A stretch of 64,000 nucleotides of DNA, from NCBI GenBank assembly GCA_963575745.1, contig CAUYUJ010015951.1, forward strand, positions 193,387 to 257,386, given 5' to 3'. Under the pieces are notes generated by a model, which did no database searches, was not told where the DNA came from, and worked only from the letters and a program-made list of their open reading frames with translations. This DNA comes from Prorocentrum cordatum. Its lineage: Eukaryota; Sar; Dinophyceae; Prorocentrales; Prorocentraceae. Made by a program: the position numbers and the translations under genes. Of the stretch, positions 11,689 through 22,700 are shown piece after piece; the first letter of the stretch is position 1; the number at the start of each line of letters is the position of its first letter.

Positions 11689-11836
11689 TGGGCCTGCTTT
11701 CCACCACCACCACCATGAGCAGGAGGGGGGGGGTCCTCCTCCTCCTCCTCCTCCTCCTCTTCCTCCTCATCCTCATCCTCCACCCCCCTCCCCCTCCAAC
11801 TTATGGTAGTGGTGGTGGTGGTGGAAAACAGGCCCA
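11689..11836. repeat. Small foldback with a CCT-rich loop
   Basis: The left arm GGGCCTGCTTTCCACCACCA (from 11689) is complemented by TGGTGGTGGTGGAAAACAGG on the right (to about 11832). The loop consists of (TCC)n. From 11837 to 12440 the sequence is C/T-rich (TCC blocks near 12000-12080) with no supported gene. Confidence 0.6.
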
Positions 11837-12440
11837 TTACCTCTCGCCTCCGCCCCCCGCTCTCTAAGACGCCCCGCTTCGCGCCCTCGCGAGGCCACCT
11901 CGGAGAAGGGCAGCCCCCCGGCCCAGGCAACGACGCGCGCAGCCCGCTGGTCCTCGCGTCCTCGGGGGCCGAACTAGCCCCCCCCCCCTCGCCTCCCGCC
12001 CTGCACTCCTCCTCTCCTCTTCCTCGTCCTCCTCCCCCTCCTCCTTCCCCCTCCCCCTCCCCTCCTCCCCCCCCTTCCCGCCCCGCCCATCGACGGCCAC
12101 GACGATCTGGCTCCAAGAGGAGCCAACTCTTCCCGTCCCTCTCCTCCCATCCGCCGCTGCTGCTGCTTCTCCCCCCTCCTGCCCTCTGCTCATACTGCTG
12201 CTCCTCCGGGCTCGTCCGCAGCATTGACACCCTGCCGAGCCTCCCGGGTGGAGCAGCTCTCGAGCGCCACGACTCGGCGATTGCTCCCGGATGGTTACCG
12301 CCTTCGGACTCCTCCCTCCATATCCCACCTTACACCTCTGAATCGGGAGCCGCGCGTATATGCAACAAGTTCTCTGGGCCCTGTCCCATGGGGCTTCGCA
12401 CAAACACCAAAGACAACGTACAATGCATAATTGTTTGGCC

Positions 12441-13078
12441 GGGTTCTCTGGGCGACAGGTGTTGATCAAATCTACACTGTGTTTGGGCCTCCATTTACCA
12501 CTGAATAGTGGACAGATCTAACATAGTACCTATACGACCACCCTTCGGGTGACAAGGAGGTTCTTGGGGTGCGAGAGGGGGGGGAACCAACAAATGAATC
12601 AATCGATCTCACTATCGATCTCACCCAACAAGACACCATAGGACACCACGGGACACCACATCGATTTCACTATCGATCTCACTCAACGGGACATCACGGG
12701 ACACCTGTCGATCTCACTATCGGTCTCACTTTTTGGGACACCACGGGACACCTCGGGGCACCACATCGATCCCAGTATCGATCTCAATATCGATCTCATT
12801 ATCGATCTCACTCAACGGGACACCACGGGACACCACGGGACACCGCGGGACACCGCCAGCCATCGCCGGACGGACGGACGGACGGGCGGGAGGGGTAGAA
12901 TCATTTGTCTTGACTTCGCCCCAGCAACGGCGGGTTCATTCCTCCCGCACGCCCACGCAACTTCGCCTCGCCCGCACGCACGACACGAACGAAACGCAAC
13001 GGTTTCCCGGTTGGGGGTCTCCGTTCCACTGCGATCTCACCCCCAAACCTCTGGGCGACATGTGCTGAACAAATCTAC

Positions 13079-13085
<7 letters not shown>
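12441..13085. repeat. Short direct repeats flanking a two-motif minisatellite
   Basis: The segment CTCTGGGCGACAGGTGTTGA at about 12448 and its counterpart CTCTGGGCGACATGTGCTGA at about 13050, each continuing with CAAATCTACA, are direct repeats of roughly 38 bases. Between them, 12590-12870 is a minisatellite alternating ATCGATCTCACT and GGGACACCACGGGACACC. The flanking pair may mark an insertion or an unequal-exchange product. No gene is seen. Confidence 0.55.
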
Positions 13086-13109
<24 letters not shown>

Positions 13110-13217
13110 CTCCCATATCTTCTGAGGAGTCGACGATCCCCCATATTTTCAAATATTTTCTGATATTTTCTGGGGAGTCGACGATCAATCGTGTCTGTGT
13201 GTTCTTCTCCCTCCTGA
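13079..13217. repeat. (TG)n plus partial copy of dispersed repeat D
   Basis: After a (TG)n run at 13081-13109 the sequence matches the right half of repeat family D (GGGGAGTCGACGATCAAT, then GTGTCTGTGTGTTCTTCTCC and CTCCTGA). The part around GAGTCGACGAT is duplicated within this copy (13127 and 13173). Fuller copies lie at 25285, 34305, 35503 and 38016. Confidence 0.7.
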
Positions 13218-13852
13218 ATGTAGTGCTCTCTCCTCGCCTGTTCGCCCCCATCGTCGCCTCCGGCGCCGCGGAGCGGCACCGGCGGCCGCGGGCCCCCCGG
13301 GCCGGCACGCGCCCCCTTCGCGGGCCGCGGAAGGGGCCGCCGCGAGGCCCGCTCGGGCCTCGCGCGCGGCCGGCGGTCGCGGCATGCCTCCTGCGCGCCC
13401 TCGGGGCCTCCAGCTTCGGGTCTCGAGCTGCGGGCCTCTGCCGCTGCGAGTGCAACCCTCGTGTCCTCCCGCTCCTCCTCCTCCTCCTCGTCTTCTCCTC
13501 CCTCCTCTTCTCCTCTTTTCCTCCTCCTTGGGGGCCCGTCCTCATTCTTGCCTCCCTCCTCCTCCTCCTCCTCCTCCTGCTCCTCCTCACCTCCTCGTTT
13601 TCTCTTCCCTCCTTCTCGTCCACCTCCTTACCTCCTCTACCAGTGATTTCTTTCACGCACCTCCTCCTCCTTTTCCTCCTCCTCCTCCTCCTCCTCCCCC
13701 TCCCCCTCCCCCTTCTCCTCCTCCTTCCCCTCCTCCTCCTCCTCCTCCTCCTCCTCCTCCTCTCCTCCTCCTCCCCCCTCCTCCTTCTCCTCCTCCTCCT
13801 CCCCTCCTCCCTCCCCCTTCTCCTCCTCCTCCTCCCCCTCCTCCTCTTCATC
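13218..13852. repeat. GC-rich spacer and long TCC array
   Basis: 13218-13450 is GC-rich unique-looking sequence without a supported gene. From about 13470 to 13850 the plus strand is an interrupted (TCC)n array. It gives rise to the Ser/Pro/Leu-rich frames on this strand and Arg/Glu/Gly-rich frames on the other. Confidence 0.75.
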
Positions 13853-14125
13853 ATCATCGCACATCCCGAGGCACCAGAGGCAATCCAAGGGTTCAAGGAA
13901 TACACTACATCTAATCGGTCTACCTCTGAGAAAGGGACAGACGCAACACGTCATGAGGGCATTACGCATCGCCTTCTCGACCTTATTCGAAGTAGCTGCA
14001 GCCGAACCTTCAGCAGACAGGCCGAAAAGCAACCGCAATCTGATCGACGGCCCACTACTCCCCCCACACCGCCACATTAGGAACGGACGTGCGCACACGT
14101 CCACACAAACTAACAGCTTTGGGGG

Positions 14126-14680
14126 CTAACGTGGCCGCAATCGCATGCGGGGTGGGGGTCTTCTATGGAGTGGCAGCCGAACGCGAGAATTCCTTGACGG
14201 TGTCACCGAGGGCGCCGAGTGTGTTTTGCATCCAGTGGAATCAGGATGTCCGTCGACACCACGACCTGCATATATGTCAGCGGCTCGGTTGTCGCTCCAT
14301 TCATAATCAGAAATCTTAGCTTCATCAACTGCAGCTCTGGGCACATGTGCTTTCCCTTTGACAGCGCTGCTGGGCGGGAGCTCACCATGGACTTCTTCCC
14401 AGAGGTGGCACCTGGAGTGCCTGACCGAAGTGGAAAAGTGCTTATCATTGACAGCATCAATCGTGCCTTGGCAGTCTACATGGAAGACGACTTCGCCCCG
14501 TACGAGGCCACCCTGGGCGATAGCACCCCCCCCCCGTCTCGCGCCACCTGGAACGGCCCTGGGCCCCCAAACACCGCCCCGCACGCAGCTCCTACAAGGG
14601 CGCCGTCGTCTGCTAGCTGGGTGGCGGACAGGCCAGCTCTCCTGGACAGGGGACAGGGTGGGTGGTGCCAGAGCCGTCAA
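14126..14680 (-). pseudogene. LINE RNase H domain
   Basis: In the 184-codon frame the RNase H hallmarks appear in order: a strand ending in Asp (FHVDCQGTID, residues 66-75, catalytic Asp near 14476), a mid-domain helix (CHLWEEVHGE), the strand with a conserved His region (VKGKAHV) and the C-terminal SDNRAADIYAGRGV with the last catalytic Asp near 14278. This is the arrangement of the RNase H found at the C-terminal side of non-LTR ORF2 proteins. It removes RNA from RNA:DNA hybrids during reverse transcription. The first ~55 residues look unlike the domain and may be out of frame. Confidence 0.7.
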
Positions 14681-15021
14681 TAAAAAACATATCCAATGAG
14701 GTATCCTACTTCGGGCTGCTTAATCCATGTTATATCGCATTTATTGTTCCACGAGGGCCGATGCGCAACCTCTATCGGCATGGGGGAATGCTGCGTGCAG
14801 CCTTTTCGAAATGCGACCCTGCTAGCTGAAACGCCGCCGGACAGCGGGGCAGTCGCTGGCTACAGTGCTTCTCGCGGTCGCCGCCATCTGGACATATGGA
14901 ACGTCTATACCAAAGGCTTCCTGGCTGATCTTTACAAGCTTGGCAAAGATTAGTCTCGGATTTGTTGTGGCGCTCTTGCTCAGCCTTGCACCGATATTGC
15001 TGAAAAGTACGCGAGCGAAGG

Positions 15022-15905
15022 CTAGACTGGTGCCTGGCTGTCCAGGTGTCCGACGCGTGGCCCTCCGGGAGCCCGGCCAGGGGGGCGCCGTAAAATCAGG
15101 CGAGTCCAGACATGCGACTCTTCCAAATAATTGGGATCGGCCACGTCCGAAACATTACGAGCAGCTCTATGGGCAAGCCGCACAACCTGTTTTGGGGCAA
15201 GCTGGGTGAAACAAATGTTCCCCCCCAGTGTCGGTGCTGATACGAGCGGCAGCAAGCGCCGACCAGCCCAGCTGTGGGACATGCAACCAGAATGCGTGGG
15301 CAGGATTGGCCGCCGAGGCCCGCAGGTTATGGGCCCGCTCGAGGTCATCGACAGCCGAAGCCACAACGGCCTGGAGGATGCCAAGTGAGGGCCTAGCTGT
15401 CCAAACAGCGCGCACCCAATGACCTATGACCTGGGAGTGGTAGGCGCTGAAGGGGTCGAGGACGCGGCCGATCTTGGTCGTGAGCAGCTTGAAGCCAGCA
15501 GACGCACCCTTTTTCGTCCACGTGAAGGCTGGTCACTGCAGCACGCCTCATGTTATGGATCTGTCGCCCGCTTAGCCCTGATGCACATGGGCCCGAAAAA
15601 GCTGTGGCCTGTGGACCGGGCTTTTGTATTTGGCCTATTTTCGAACTGGCTTGATTTAGCTTCAAGAACTTGATCGATCGTCGAAGGCCTTTCCTGAATC
15701 TCGTGCCTTGGGTGTATTCGCCTCTAGAAATGGTGGGGGTCCGTGCCGAGGGATCGCGTGTGCTTGTTCCTCGCGAAGCCGTAGTCCTACCGCTCAGCAT
15801 GCCGGGAGTCCGCTGGCTCGGTGCTGGAGGCAATGCAGTGGGTCTTGTGGGTTGCAAGGACCAACTCCAGGCGACGATCGCCTCTCGCCAGCATTCGCCC
15901 AGCAC
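15022..15905 (-). pseudogene. LINE ORF2 segment between RT and RNase H
   Basis: Two overlapping minus-strand frames (15393-15905 and 15022-15415) continue the element after the RT. The first contains a basic, Lys/Arg-rich run (FRKGLRRSIKFLKLNQASSK, about 15610-15670) typical of the thumb/connection region of these proteins; the second ends near NYLEESHVWT. The frame changes at least twice. I assign it by position and composition, not by a defined motif. Confidence 0.45.
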
Positions 15906-16255
15906 CGCCGACTTGTTCAGTAACGAGACGGCATGATCCTAGGCGCTGTGCGTGTGCATCATCGACTACGTTCCTTACTAGAACAGCTGGGCACTTATCT
16001 GCAATCGAAACCAATAGTCGATATAGTAACACTTCAACCTGACCTGTGGCGAGTGAGCATCCTGCCATCATAGTTCCATTCGCCCGGCATGCCCCGAATA
16101 CAAAGGGCACGCTATCAATATATAAGCTTGACGTTGAACTCGGCAGCGATAGCTATTTCGAACAACTTGAAATGCGAAATACGTTCATAGAGCGTTTGGA
16201 GGTCGGTGAATAGGGCCCCAGTATCGAAGTCGATAGTCCTCGCATAGTGGGTCAT
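15787..16255 (-). pseudogene. LINE reverse transcriptase, palm part
   Basis: Motif A is visible as ALFTDLQTLYERISH near 16210-16170, with a catalytic Asp in place. After an in-frame stop (following KLIY, about 16120) the palm resumes with TMMAGCSLATGQVEVLLYR (about 16072-16015) and reaches the active-site loop VVDDAHAQ (about 15972-15947), which keeps both catalytic Asp residues. The enzyme would prime cDNA synthesis on nicked chromosomal DNA. The stop and frame changes make this copy inactive as it stands. Confidence 0.7.
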
Positions 16256-16302
16256 AATGTTGTGTTCCCAACCTGCATTTTCGCATTCTTAGTCGAGCAG
16301 CC

Positions 16303-16830
16303 TCACAAAACCGAGAGCTGATGTTGCTGTTCCCAAGATCGAGCAATGCCTTGTCTAAATCGAGCCCAATTTCTACCCAAGGGCGAGATCAGAGCCAGGG
16401 GTCGGAGGTCAGAAGGCTCGGGCTTCCCAGTGAACGCGATGAACACGATCATAGTCGGCCAATTGTCTGGAAGCGATGGTTTTTCTTCCCAAAGGCCCAA
16501 CATGTCCAGGAGACGGCTTCGGAAGTCAGAGTCCAAGAGGAGCCAGGATCTCGGGTTGATGCAGTCAACTCCTAGCCCGACATTGTGGCGAAGACGTGTT
16601 AGGGCTGCGTCGAGCATCTCGAGCGACGGCTGCGGCAGAGAGGCATGCTGGGCAACAACTCGCTGGACATCTGTCAATCGAGTCTTCGCGTCGTGCCACA
16701 TGACGCCCCAGGAATCGCACTGCTGGTGGCATCCGCATCGCCTATTGGGCGAATGCCTGTGTCGTTTTCTGGCGGCCGTGGCTGGTGTTTTCTGTAGCAA
16801 ATCTGTGTGCAGCTTTGCCTCCTCCTCCAA
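16303..16830 (-). pseudogene. LINE reverse transcriptase, fingers
   Basis: The frame shows the N-terminal RT blocks of non-LTR elements: a helix followed by GLGVDCINPRSW (residues 86-96, about 16575), a hydrophobic core with WEEKPSLPDNWP, then the strand MIVFIAFTGKPEPSDLRPLA (residues 127-146) that corresponds to the 'PK.....RPI' block, and RNWARFRQGIARSWE. It joins the palm part downstream across a frameshift near 16300. Confidence 0.72.
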
Positions 16831-17556
16831 CAGCCTCCTTAGCCCATCTCTGCCACTTATGCCACCTAATCCTTCCCTCTTTGATCAAAACCCTGTCAAC
16901 TACATAGACCACCCGTTCAGACATTTCGTCAAAAGTACAGCCACCAGATGCAGCCACTGTGAGGAAGGCATCTAAGCAGCACTGGGCAAGGGTAAGGTCG
17001 GGAGTCAAATCGTCTTTATCCAGCTTCGCTATCACACCTAGGATGTTCTGGCAGTAGTCGCAGGGATAATCATCAGGATGGTCTCAGAATCTCTTAAGTC
17101 TAGCGGCCGAAGGTCGGAAAGTGCGCCATGTGCGGGCCTTGGGGGTAGAGTGGGCATCCCAGTGTCTATTCAGGGACACCTTGAACTGGATTTTCTTCCT
17201 CTGGAACCCCTTGGATCTCCCAGTATACGGTGCCCTATCGGAGCCAAACACATCGAACTGCTCACACAGGTTGTCTTCCATATTATCTAGCCAATGGCAC
17301 CAAACTTCATCCAAGGATTTAGACTGGTCCAAATTCCCGACCTCCCAACTTCAAGTGGCTTTCGTTAGCAATCGAATCCACCCAACGTTAGGCTCAGTAG
17401 GGAGCGGTTTCCAACTCGTACATGCCTAACTTGTTCCAGGGTGAAATTACGGAGTTCCATGAGTACTGGCGCGTGTGGGGAGGAAGGCCCAGCAAATAAG
17501 ACAGACACAGAGGTGACAGCAGCGGCCATCCCTCTAGAAACAATGAAATCGTCCAA
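16742..17556 (-). pseudogene. LINE endonuclease tail and spacer region
   Basis: The 17365-17556 frame begins DDFIVSRGMAAAVTSV and ends SSPHAPVLMELR. A DDF/DYF strand followed by a PH-x-PV block is the C-terminal signature of the AP-endonuclease fold used by many LINEs, with the His as a catalytic residue. Downstream frames 17084-17332 and 16742-17035 (KARTWRTFRPSA; RWHKWQRWAKEAVGGGGKAA) fill the space before the RT. The N-terminal endonuclease half upstream of 17560 was not found, and 17565-17615 is a TCC array. Confidence 0.6.
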
Positions 17557-17560
17557 GGTC

Positions 17561-18180
17561 TGCTCCTCCTCCTCCTCCTTCTCCCCCTCCTCCTCCTCCT
17601 CCTTCCCCAGGAGGGCACCGAGAGACCCGATCCCTCGGTACCCTGTGTAGTCTCTCCAAGGCCTCGGGCTCCAAGACCTGCCTCACCATGACGCGCTTCT
17701 GCTCCTCGCGGCATGCCAAGGTGGGGCCATACCCCCTGCGCATGGATTCCACGAATGGTTCAGAACATCTATGCTGAGCGGGAATATGCCAGCGAGACGC
17801 GAGCAAGACAAGGAAACACTGAGCACTTACGTGCGAAGAAATCAAGCCCTCATCTGCGCACCCATCCCACGCAAAGGCACCTGTTGTGGCATCTGGAGCT
17901 ACAGATGACAAGTGACCGTGTGATGACGATAACAGCGAGGTTCCAATCCCATCAGCCCTCCGGGCGGAAGGTGGCTTAGAGGTGTGTCCTGGGCTCCTCT
18001 CTGCAACTCTTGCGCCCCCTGGGGGAGGAGTCGGATTCAACCCCCAAAGTGCACCTGCGTCGTAACACTTCCACACCCGCCCGTGGCCTCTGGTCATCTG
18101 GCGTGGTGGCTGCCCCGGGCCAACCGCGAAGGACGAGCTACGAATAGACATGATCGACGGCAGCAGCCTTGGATCTGAAG
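17561..18180. other. TCC array and sequence with no supported gene
   Basis: 17563-17612 is a short interrupted TCC array. The rest has minus-strand open sequence (within 17534-18556), including a stretch reading DGCADEGLISSHVSAQCFLV, but I recognise no domain. It could be upstream sequence of the LINE. Confidence 0.35.
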
Positions 18181-18350
18181 GTTGGGGGAGCCTCCTGTGA
18201 CCCTTCAGATTTGGGATGCTCTTGGGGCCGTGCTGGGGCCCCGTCAAGGCCTCTGGGGCAGTCCTGGGCTCCTCTTGGGGCAAACCAGGGTGCTCTGGGA
18301 ACTTTGGGCTCTTTTGGGACCCTTCCGGGCCACTCTCGGGGCCCACTTGC
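18181..18350. repeat. CTTGGGGCC-type minisatellite
   Basis: Degenerate units built on CTCTTGGGGCCGTGCTGGGGCC with a period near 15 or 30 bases. Related arrays lie at 23150-23420 and 48640-49260 on the same strand, and at 18900-19010 in reverse orientation. Confidence 0.6.
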
Positions 18351-20130
18351 GACATGCTCGTGTCGTGCCGACTCCGGCGTTGGTTCCTGACACCGCAGGC
18401 ATCGTTCGACTTTGAACAATCGGCCGTTTCCGAAAGGTCAGATCGTTCAACATCGATCGATTCTGGGTCGCCAACGGTATTCAACGCTGAACGCCGGCGG
18501 CGGGGTGGCCGCCAGTCGACACGACGCGAACCTACCGTAGGCAATTTGCGGGCCATCCTGAGATCTCAGAGGCCCATCCCAAACAGAAGAAACTAGAAAA
18601 CGAAATCATGGTCCTACCAATGTCTGGCCTCGCCCGCCGCCAACACCGTGGCCTTACACTTTCCCGCGATGGGAAGGATTGGTGCGTTCCTCCATGATGG
18701 GAAACCCTTCACTTTTCGGCCGACCGTCGGATTTCAATGCCTCGATGATGGAACATACTATGTTTTTGTTTGCCGCTTTTGCTGTCCAAAATGGCCCCCC
18801 AAATGGCCAGCGCTCTCGGGCACCACCCGTCTCTTCTGCCCAGACGCTTCCAAGATTGCTAAAAAGCCCCGCAGACTCCGCAAAGAGGCTCCCATGACAA
18901 CCCAATAGCCATCCAAGAGGGCTCCATGAGAGTCCAAGACGCCCCTGAGCCGACACAGATCCTCCAGGAGGCCCGCAAGACAGCCTAAGAAACCTCGAAG
19001 ACGGACCAAGAGATCTCCACGAGGCGCCGCTCAAGACAACCTGTGATGCTCCTCCTTCAAGACCAGAGAACAAGTAAGGAATCCGACCGAACAATATCCC
19101 AAGAGTCACGCGAAAGTCTCCAAAATCTGTCGAGAGTTCCGCGGGACTTCCTTAACCTTCTCGGGAGAAACATAACACTACTTCGAATGGCATGGCCATG
19201 TCACCTGTTCCTTCCGCTCCTCTTCTTGCTAGTACCCTCTCTCGTTACCCGTCCAAACTGGACACACTTATGTCACAAACATAATGCCATGCTATACCAT
19301 GCCAGGTCATACCAGACAACGCAAAAGCCGACCAGACCACAAGAACCTCCCAAACCAGAACCGACCAAACCACCAGGCACATAGAAATGGCATGCTTAAC
19401 CAACAGCAAGGACGGCGCAAGACAGAAAGATGGATGAAGAAGGGAGAGGACACATAACCACATTACGGGTTCGAGTACTTCGATAAGGGGGGAACTGGAG
19501 GAGCCGAATGGAAGGAGATGGAGGAGGAGGAGAAGGAACAGAAGACAGATCCACCTTATCGATCGTACTTTTTTCTTTAGCTTACCTCCTTTGCAGTTCC
19601 AGATATCTCCATAGTCAAATGGTATCAGATCTCGTATCAAGCGAGACCAGCAACATCAGTTCGGCACAACTGACACAACGCTCAACCACTCTGGATTAGA
19701 CCGCACGCGACCCGACCATACCAGGGAACACATTCCATGTTGGATCACACGACAAGTGAGCGAGATGCTGCGATATATATACTGGTCGCTGAATGGGAAG
19801 ATGGAAGCACGCGTGAGATACATATATACACACATACATGTCCCTCTCTGGGATCATACATATCATCTTGAACCGTATTCATCCTCATCTCCCTCTTACT
19901 CATCTTCACCATACCTATCTTCATTATTTCTGCGCATCATCCTTCTCCTCATTCATCCAGATCGCTATCACTTCTACCCAAAGCGACTGCAATCATATAG
20001 GTTGCAATTAGTTGCGGCTCGTTGCAATCCAATCGACTGCATTGCACTCGATTGCAGCCCTACTCCTCCTCCTCCTCCTCATACGCCTCATCTTCCTTGT
20101 CGGCATGCGTCTCATTCTCCTTCTCTTGAA
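18351..20130. other. No gene seen
   Basis: Mixed sequence, less GC-rich than the left part of the window. 18900-19010 carries a reverse-oriented patch of the CTTGGGGCC minisatellite. From 19590 on there are short ATAC and TCATCT simple repeats. I found no protein domain, tRNA or rRNA. Confidence 0.4.
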
Positions 20131-20149
20131 GGGCTTCATTCGGAATCGT

Positions 20150-21912
20150 TCGGTGGAATATTTCACTAAGAAGCTCTCTCTGCAAAATTTGAATTGAAAT
20201 CCTCATGTGGACGATTTCACTCGGAATCTTTATGTTTATACGCAGGATTTAAATTGGAGCCCTTCCGTGGAGGATTTCAGAATGAAACCTTGTGTCGAGA
20301 ATGAACCCTTCAGTGGAGGATGTCCATAGGAATACTTCTTGAGAGGACTTCAATCGGAAACCTTCTAGTGCAGGATTTCAATGGGCATCCTCCTGTTGAG
20401 AATTTCGAAGGAACCCTTTTTGTGGAGGGTTCTCATACGAATCCTTCTGCGGGTGATTTCTGTGAGGATCCTTGCGTCGAGGACAATAGGAATCGTTCCA
20501 CTGAAGCCAAGGGAGATTGCGAACGACAACGAAAACGATTTCAAGGATTTCCGTAGGAATCCTTCTGTGAAGGATTTTGACAGGGATTCTCCCATTGAGG
20601 ACTTCATTAGGAACCCTTCTGTGACGGATTCGATCGGTGCCTCCTTCTGCAAGGTTTCGATCGGAACCCTTGCCTTCTCCTCGTCCTCATCCGCCTCCAA
20701 TTCCTCCTCATCCTCATCCTCATATGCCTCATCCTCCTTCCTGTGGGGGGTTCTAATGAGAATCCTTCTGTGGATGATTTCAACAGGAACCCTTCTTGTG
20801 GAGGGGCTCAATAGGAATCCTTTTGTGGAGGATTCCACTCGGAATCCTTCTTGTGGAGGGTCTCAATCGAAACCCTTCGGTGGGGGATTCAATTGGTATC
20901 CTTCCTGTGGCAGATTTGTTCAACATTTCAATCGGTGATTTTCTGCCAAGAGTGCCATTGAGCTCGACACAAAGGGATTCCAATTCAAATCCGCCATATA
21001 AAGCTTCCGATTGAAATCCTCCACAGAAGGATTCCCATTCAAACCGTTCACGGGAGGATTCCTCGTGAAATCCTCTACAGGAGAGTTCCTATTCGAACCC
21101 TCCACAGCAGCATTCAGATTGAAAGCCTCCGACGGATTCCTGTTGGTTTTCCACATCCAGGATTTTCATTGAAATCCTCCACATCATGATTCCGATGGAA
21201 CTCGCCACCCGAGCCCTCCACATAATGATTCCTACAGACACCACCCAGAAGGAAGATTCCGATCCAAACCGTCCACAGAAACATTTCTTGTCGATCCCTC
21301 CACAACAAGATTCGACCTGAAAACCTACAGAAACAGATTCCCGCTGCTTTTCCACAGCCGGGATTCTTCTTGAACCCCTTCACATAATGATTCCTATTCA
21401 ATTCGCCACGGAAGGATTCCAATTCAACCCATCACATAAAGATTTCTGATGAAACTGTTCAGATAGATGATCCCCATTCCAACCGGCCATATGAGGATTC
21501 CTATTGAAATCCTCCACATGAGGATTTCTATCCGAACCCCCCACCGCACCCACAGCAGGATTCATGTTGAAAGCCTTCAAAAAAGGATTCCTATTGGCTA
21601 TCGACAGCCAAGGTTCGTATTGGACTCCGATAAAGAACGATGACTCGTATTAAATCCGCAACAGCAAGATCCCAATCCAAGCCCTTCACAGAAGGATTCT
21701 TACTGAAATCCTCCAGAGGCGGATTCCTATTCACACCATCCACAAGACTTTCTGATTAAAATCCTACAAATAACCGGTTGAATTCCCCATACAGAAGAAA
21801 GGGTTCCTGGTGAATTTCACGTAAGTTTTTAATTGAACTCCTCCACATCATGATCCCTGTTGAAATCCTCCACAGAGGGATTCCTATTGAAATCCTCCAC
21901 AGGAGGATTCCA
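20150..21912. repeat. 27-bp satellite that reverses orientation in its middle
   Basis: From about 20150 to 20930 the plus strand repeats a degenerate 27-bp unit (GGAATCCTTCTGTGGAGG then ATTTCAATA). From about 20965 to 21912 the complement (CCTCCACAGAAGGATTCC, TATTGAAAT) is repeated instead. Because the unit is a multiple of three, one frame of each half encodes a 9-residue repeat of the NRNPSVEDF type, plus strand on the left and minus strand on the right. There is no long uninterrupted protein, so I treat it as a non-coding satellite. 20700-20740 has a short TCC/TCATCC interruption. Confidence 0.8.
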
Positions 21913-22128
21913 TCATGGTAGTAGATGTGCTTCATTTGTGTTCCACATACGCTTGTGGGTAGGCGAGGCCGCGTGCGCAACCAGAAGCGCACTTCGCAAC
22001 AGAGAAAACGACTCGGAGTCGTGAGCCGCTCCTCCGCCGGATCCCCCCGGTCGCGATGGAAGCTGTTCTTGATCCGTGCCGTGCTCCACATGCACCGCGG
22101 GCAAACGAGGAGGAACAGGGGGCTGAAA

Positions 22129-22183
22129 AGGTAGATCTTGGGTGGGGGTGCGAGCTATGCGGTCGCCCCCCCAAGATCTACCT
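22129..22183. repeat. Short hairpin
   Basis: AGGTAGATCTTGGG at 22129 is repeated inverted as CCCAAGATCTACCT ending near 22183, with a ~25-base loop that is itself partly complementary (GTGGGGGTGCGAGC versus GCGGTCGCCCCCC). It sits about 80 bases left of the large foldback. Confidence 0.7.
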
Positions 22184-22265
22184 GTTGGTGGGTTCAGAGC
22201 TGAACGTTCAAATTGCCTGTCTCTCCTAGCCTCTTCCTCGCCCCTTCGTCGCCTCTCTTCCCTCT

Positions 22266-22666
22266 CCCTCTCTCCGTCTCTTACTGAAGACTGTGCTTTC
22301 CACCTCTTCCAACTTTTCCGGAAGACTAAGCGGGGGAGTCGCGCAGAACGTTTCCGCAACAGTGCCCTGTGGCGTGCGAGGAGAACTAGCCACAAAACGC
22401 TGCTATTTCCTAAGACTCCTAGCACATCCGCCAGCAAACAAGGCGGGCCCGCAAGGTCGCGGAAATCTTAGAAATCTTAGAGAATAGCAGTGTTTGCTGG
22501 CGAGTGTGTTAGGAATCTCGGAAAATAGCCATGTTTTGTGGCTAGTTCTCCTCGCACGTCTCAAGGTACTGCTGCGGAAACGTTCTGTGCGACCCCCCCC
22601 GCGCTAGTCTCGCGGAAGGTGCAAGAGTGGAAAGCACAGGCTTGCTCAACGGTCAGTAAGAGAGAG

Positions 22667-22672
<6 letters not shown>
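22266..22672. mobile_element. Foldback element with ~175-bp arms
   Basis: The left arm (22266-22440) and right arm (22491-22672) are imperfect inverted copies. Examples are GAACGTTTCCGCA against TGCGGAAACGTTC, CGAGGAGAACTAGCCACAAA against TTTGTGGCTAGTTCTCCTCG, and CTTACTGA against TCAGTAAG at the outer ends. The spacer is about 50 bases. There is no coding capacity. The right arm runs into an (AG)n array (22655-22725), and the left end is C/T-rich in a complementary way. Such structures are made by foldback transposons or by inverted duplication. Confidence 0.78.

Positions 22673-22700
<28 letters not shown>

Larger units (their letters stand above)
14126..17560 (-). mobile_element. Decayed non-LTR (LINE-type) retrotransposon
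   Basis: Reading the minus strand from 17560 to 14126 gives, in order: the tail of an AP-endonuclease-like (EEP) domain, a spacer protein region, reverse transcriptase blocks and an RNase H domain. This is the usual order for APE-type non-LTR elements whose ORF2 carries RNase H. The reading frame is broken many times and contains stops, so this copy is not expected to be functional. Neither end is defined: the N-terminal endonuclease half and any poly-A tail were not found. Minus-strand sequence at 13920-14125, downstream of the RNase H, may be its 3' untranslated part. Confidence 0.75.

Noticed and set aside
19455-19480. tRNA B-box-like GGTTCGAGT
   Set aside because: No matching A-box, acceptor stem or T-arm could be formed around it.
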